In this document: in pieces, positions 61,638-64,000 of the stretch | How positions within the stretch are numbered: position 1 is the stretch's first letter | Layout of the letters: each line of letters opens with the position of its first letter | NCBI GenBank assembly: GCA_002329155.1 | Contig: DCXY01000049.1 | Span: forward strand, 186,918 to 250,917 | Length of the DNA: 64,000 nucleotides | Source: Stenotrophomonas sp. UBA2124 | GTDB lineage: Bacteria > Pseudomonadota > Gammaproteobacteria > Xanthomonadales > Xanthomonadaceae | Direction: 5' to 3' | The notes under the pieces: generated by a model | What the model was told of the DNA's origin: nothing | What the model saw: the letters and a program-made list of their open reading frames with translations, nothing else | The model's database searches: none | Translations under genes and position numbers: made by a program

Positions 61638-63437
61638 ATGACCAGCAGCGCCCACGCCGTACCCGCCAGCGACGCCGCGCCACGCTGGCCTGTGCGCTAC
61701 CTGTTGTTCATCGCCGGCCTCGGCGGCCTGCTGTACGGCATCGACATCGGCATCATCGCCGGTGCCCTGCCCTATCTGGAGGCGACGGCCAGCCACGCAT
61801 GGCAGCTGAGCAGCCAGCAGCTGGGCTTCGTGGTGGCTGCGGTACTGCTGGGCAGTGTGCTGTCCTCGCTGTTCGCCGGCATGGTGGCCGACCTCATCGG
61901 CCGCCGTGGCGCCATGCTGCTGGCCGGCGTGCTGTTCACCGCCAGCATTCCGATCATGGCGCTCGCCTCGGGCTATACGCCACTGCTGCTGGGGCGGCTG
62001 CTGCAGGGCATCAGCGGCGGCCTGATCGGCGTGGTGGTGCCGCTGTACCTGGCCGAAGTGCTGGCACCGGAACGGCGTGGCCGTGGCGCGGCGATGTTCC
62101 AGCTATTGCTGACCATCGGCCTGGTGCTGGCGGCACTGATCGGCCTGTACCAAGCCCATGCCGTGGACGCGGCCACCGAGAGCATGCGCAACCTGCCGCT
62201 GGTGCAGCAGGCGCAGGAACTGTTCGCGGTGAAGGACCACGCATGGCGCACCATTTTCTGGAGCTGCCTGCTGCCCGGCGTGGTGTTCTGCGTGGGCGTG
62301 CTGTGGCTGTCCGAGTCGCCGCGCTGGCTGGTACAGCGCAGGCGCACCGATGCCGCGCGCCACAGCCTGCAACGTACCCTGCCCGCCGCACAGGTAGAAC
62401 CGACGCTGGCGCAGATACAGGCGCCCGCGCGCACAGGTGCCGATGGCAAGCGCGACCGCCTGCTGAGCAGGCGCTATGTGGTGCCGTTCCTGCTCGCCTG
62501 CGTGGTGCTGGCCTGCACCCAGGCCACCGGCATCAACTCGGTGCTGGCCTATGCGGTGAACATCCTCAATCAAGCCGGTTTGCCGGGTGCCGCCGCCAAT
62601 GGCGCGGACGTGGCCATCAAACTGCTCAACGCGTTGATGACCGTGGTCGCGCTGCTGCTGGTGGACCGCAAGGGCCGCAAGTTCCTGCTGATGCTCGGCA
62701 GCGGCGGCATCTGCCTGTCGCTGCTGGCCGCTGCAATGCTGTTCTACAAGACCGAACAGGGCCGCCTGGACGTGCAGCCGCGCCTGCAGCAGATGGTGCA
62801 GGCCGACACGCTGCAGCTGGACATGGACCAGGCGCAATGGCGCCAGCTCTCCAGCACGCGGCTGCACAACGGCCAGCCGCTGCAGCTCACCGTGTCCTAC
62901 AGTTTTGGTGGTTTCAGCGACGTGCGCTCGCTGCGCAGCGACAACCCCAGCGACCACCAGCTGCGCATCCAGCGCGACGCCACCGTGCGCAGCGACAGCG
63001 TCATCGGCAGCTTCTTCCGTGGCCTGCACCTGAATCCTTTCCCTGATCCGTCCACCGCCGCCACCGCACCGCTGCACATCGAACAGGCGTGGATAGGGCC
63101 GGTACCGCCACCCACGCATGGCTGGCTGGTGGCCACCTGCATCCTGGTGTTCGTGGCGTTCTTCGCGGTAGGCCCCGGCATCTGCGTGTGGCTGGCGCTG
63201 TCCGAACTGATGCCCAACCGCATCCGCTCCAACGGCATGAGCATCGCCCTGCTGATCAACCAGTTCGTCTCCACCTCGATCGCCGCGGTGTTCCTGCCCA
63301 CCGTCGGCCGGCACGGCTACTCCAGCATGTTCCTGTTCTGGGCCGGCTGCACCTTCGTGTTCTTCCTGGTGGCCACCTTCTGGCTGCCGGAAACCAAGGG
63401 CAAGACACTGGAGGAAATAGAAGCCCACTTCCGCTGA
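61638..63437 (+). CDS. MFS sugar porter with a large periplasmic insert
   Basis: A 599-residue transporter of the sugar porter family. Family motifs are visible: GRRGAMLLAG, LLQGISGGLIGVVVPLYLAEV, ESPRWLVQRRR, ATGINSVLAYAVNILNQAG and PETKGKTLEEIEAHF. Between helices 9 and 10, residues about 371-492 form an unusual hydrophilic insertion of about 120 residues; most porters have a short loop here. It is the last gene of the GalNAc operon and the probable inner-membrane GalNAc permease. Confidence 0.9.
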   Translation: MTSSAHAVPASDAAPRWPVRYLLFIAGLGGLLYGIDIGIIAGALPYLEATASHAWQLSSQQLGFVVAAVLLGSVLSSLFAGMVADLIGRRGAMLLAGVLFTASIPIMALASGYTPLLLGRLLQGISGGLIGVVVPLYLAEVLAPERRGRGAAMFQLLLTIGLVLAALIGLYQAHAVDAATESMRNLPLVQQAQELFAVKDHAWRTIFWSCLLPGVVFCVGVLWLSESPRWLVQRRRTDAARHSLQRTLPAAQVEPTLAQIQAPARTGADGKRDRLLSRRYVVPFLLACVVLACTQATGINSVLAYAVNILNQAGLPGAAANGADVAIKLLNALMTVVALLLVDRKGRKFLLMLGSGGICLSLLAAAMLFYKTEQGRLDVQPRLQQMVQADTLQLDMDQAQWRQLSSTRLHNGQPLQLTVSYSFGGFSDVRSLRSDNPSDHQLRIQRDATVRSDSVIGSFFRGLHLNPFPDPSTAATAPLHIEQAWIGPVPPPTHGWLVATCILVFVAFFAVGPGICVWLALSELMPNRIRSNGMSIALLINQFVSTSIAAVFLPTVGRHGYSSMFLFWAGCTFVFFLVATFWLPETKGKTLEEIEAHFR

Positions 63438-63472
63438 GAAGCACGCCCAGGCTCCCGCAGCCCCGCAGCCCC

Positions 63473-64000
63473 GTAGCCCGGGTAAGCGCAGCGCACCCGG
63501 GACCACGTGGAGCTTCCGCTGCACAAGCGCGCGCCGTTCACCGGACTACATCCTCGGGCATTTCCGTTGCCGTGCCGATCCCCCGGGTGCGCTGCGCTTA
63601 CCCGGGCTACACAAGCGCGCTGCACACACGCGTGCTGGCTGCCCTGCCCGCCGCCACAAACGCAAACGGCCACCCGGATGTAGCCGTTGCTGCAACAGAC
63701 CGTGAGGCATCTCGACAGGGGCAGCCTTGGCAACCCGTAGCCCGGGTAAGCGCAGCGCACCCGGGACCACGTAGTGTTTCAGCTGCGCACGCGCGTGCCG
63801 TTCGCTGGACTGCATCTTCGGGCATCTCTATTGCCATGCCGATTCCCCGGGTGCGCTGCGCTTACCCGGGCTACACAAGCGTGCTATGCGCTTTGCCTGA
63901 TGCCACAAACGCAAACGGCCACACGAAGGTGACCGTTGCTGCAACAGACCGTGAGGCCTGCGGCGTATTACTCGGCGGCGGCCCCGTAGCCCGGGTAAGC
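63473..64000. repeat. REP palindrome array in a tandem 250-265 base repeat
   Basis: A 29-base GTAG-headed palindrome occurs in alternating orientation: forward 63473-63501, reverse 63582-63610, forward 63737-63765, reverse 63846-63874, and forward again from 63986, cut by the window edge. Each forward/reverse pair is part of a larger unit of about 264 then 249 bases, which also includes a conserved CGCAAACGGCCAC...CCGTTGCTGCAACAGACCG tract. GTAG-headed hairpins are typical of REPs mobilised by RAYT transposases in Stenotrophomonas; no transposase gene is in view. Confidence 0.88.

Noticed and set aside
63473..64000. Possible CRISPR array at the right edge
   Set aside because: The repeats are self-palindromic, alternate in orientation and have unequal spacings with similar, not unique, intervening sequence. 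That is REP structure. No cas gene is near.

Overview
The window is high-GC, gene-dense DNA with the gene content and order of a xanthomonad gammaproteobacterium, most likely Stenotrophomonas or a close relative. The basis is the rpoE-rseA-mucD stress locus, the lepA-lepB-rnc-era-recO order, the cco gene set, many TonB-dependent receptors, and GTAG-headed palindromic repeats like those reported in S. maltophilia. The genus is an inference. No rRNA, tRNA, CRISPR array, prophage or intact insertion sequence was found.

Layout. 0-12 kb is mostly housekeeping: a REC-Hpt phosphorelay protein, the lepA-to-recO operon, the envelope-stress sigma factor with its anti-sigma and Do-type protease (behind a clear sigma-E promoter), and a fused beta-oxidation enzyme. 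A repeat-rich gap follows (11.8-12.5 kb). 12.5-21.6 kb is the cbb3 oxidase locus: ccoNOQP, a small extra membrane gene, ccoGHIS and a SafE-like gene, headed by a perfect FNR/ANR box. 21.7-27.3 kb holds a zinc-type exporter, two periplasmic thiol-disulfide proteins (one an Lgt-like/TlpA fusion), a globin-coupled diguanylate cyclase and a secreted phosphatase.

27.3-34.7 kb looks like a low-oxygen or NO-linked accessory locus. It has a DNR-type regulator, a divergent ABC importer whose binding-protein gene carries a one-base frameshift, a CopD-like membrane protein, a TonB receptor, a cupin, and a DUF2249/exported-protein pair under a second perfect FNR-type box. 34.9-46.4 kb is one long leftward transcription unit: ECF sigma factor, FecR, STN-bearing TonB receptor, TlpA-like lipoprotein, DsbD and a two-subunit M16 metallopeptidase. 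I read it as a signal-responsive uptake and reduction/proteolysis system for a peptide-like substrate. This is the best candidate for something undescribed.

46.7-54.3 kb holds mutS, repeats, an OxyR-site-preceded catalase, DUF937, hslR and a MATE pump. 54.4-63.4 kb is an N-acetylgalactosamine island: a Tat-exported GH109-like alpha-N-acetylgalactosaminidase divergent from agaS, a ROK kinase, agaZ/kbaZ, a DeoR-family regulator, a nagA-type deacetylase and an MFS sugar porter with an unusual large periplasmic insert. A long inverted repeat between the two arms is the probable operator. The window ends in an alternating array of REP palindromes inside a roughly 250-265 bp tandem repeat.
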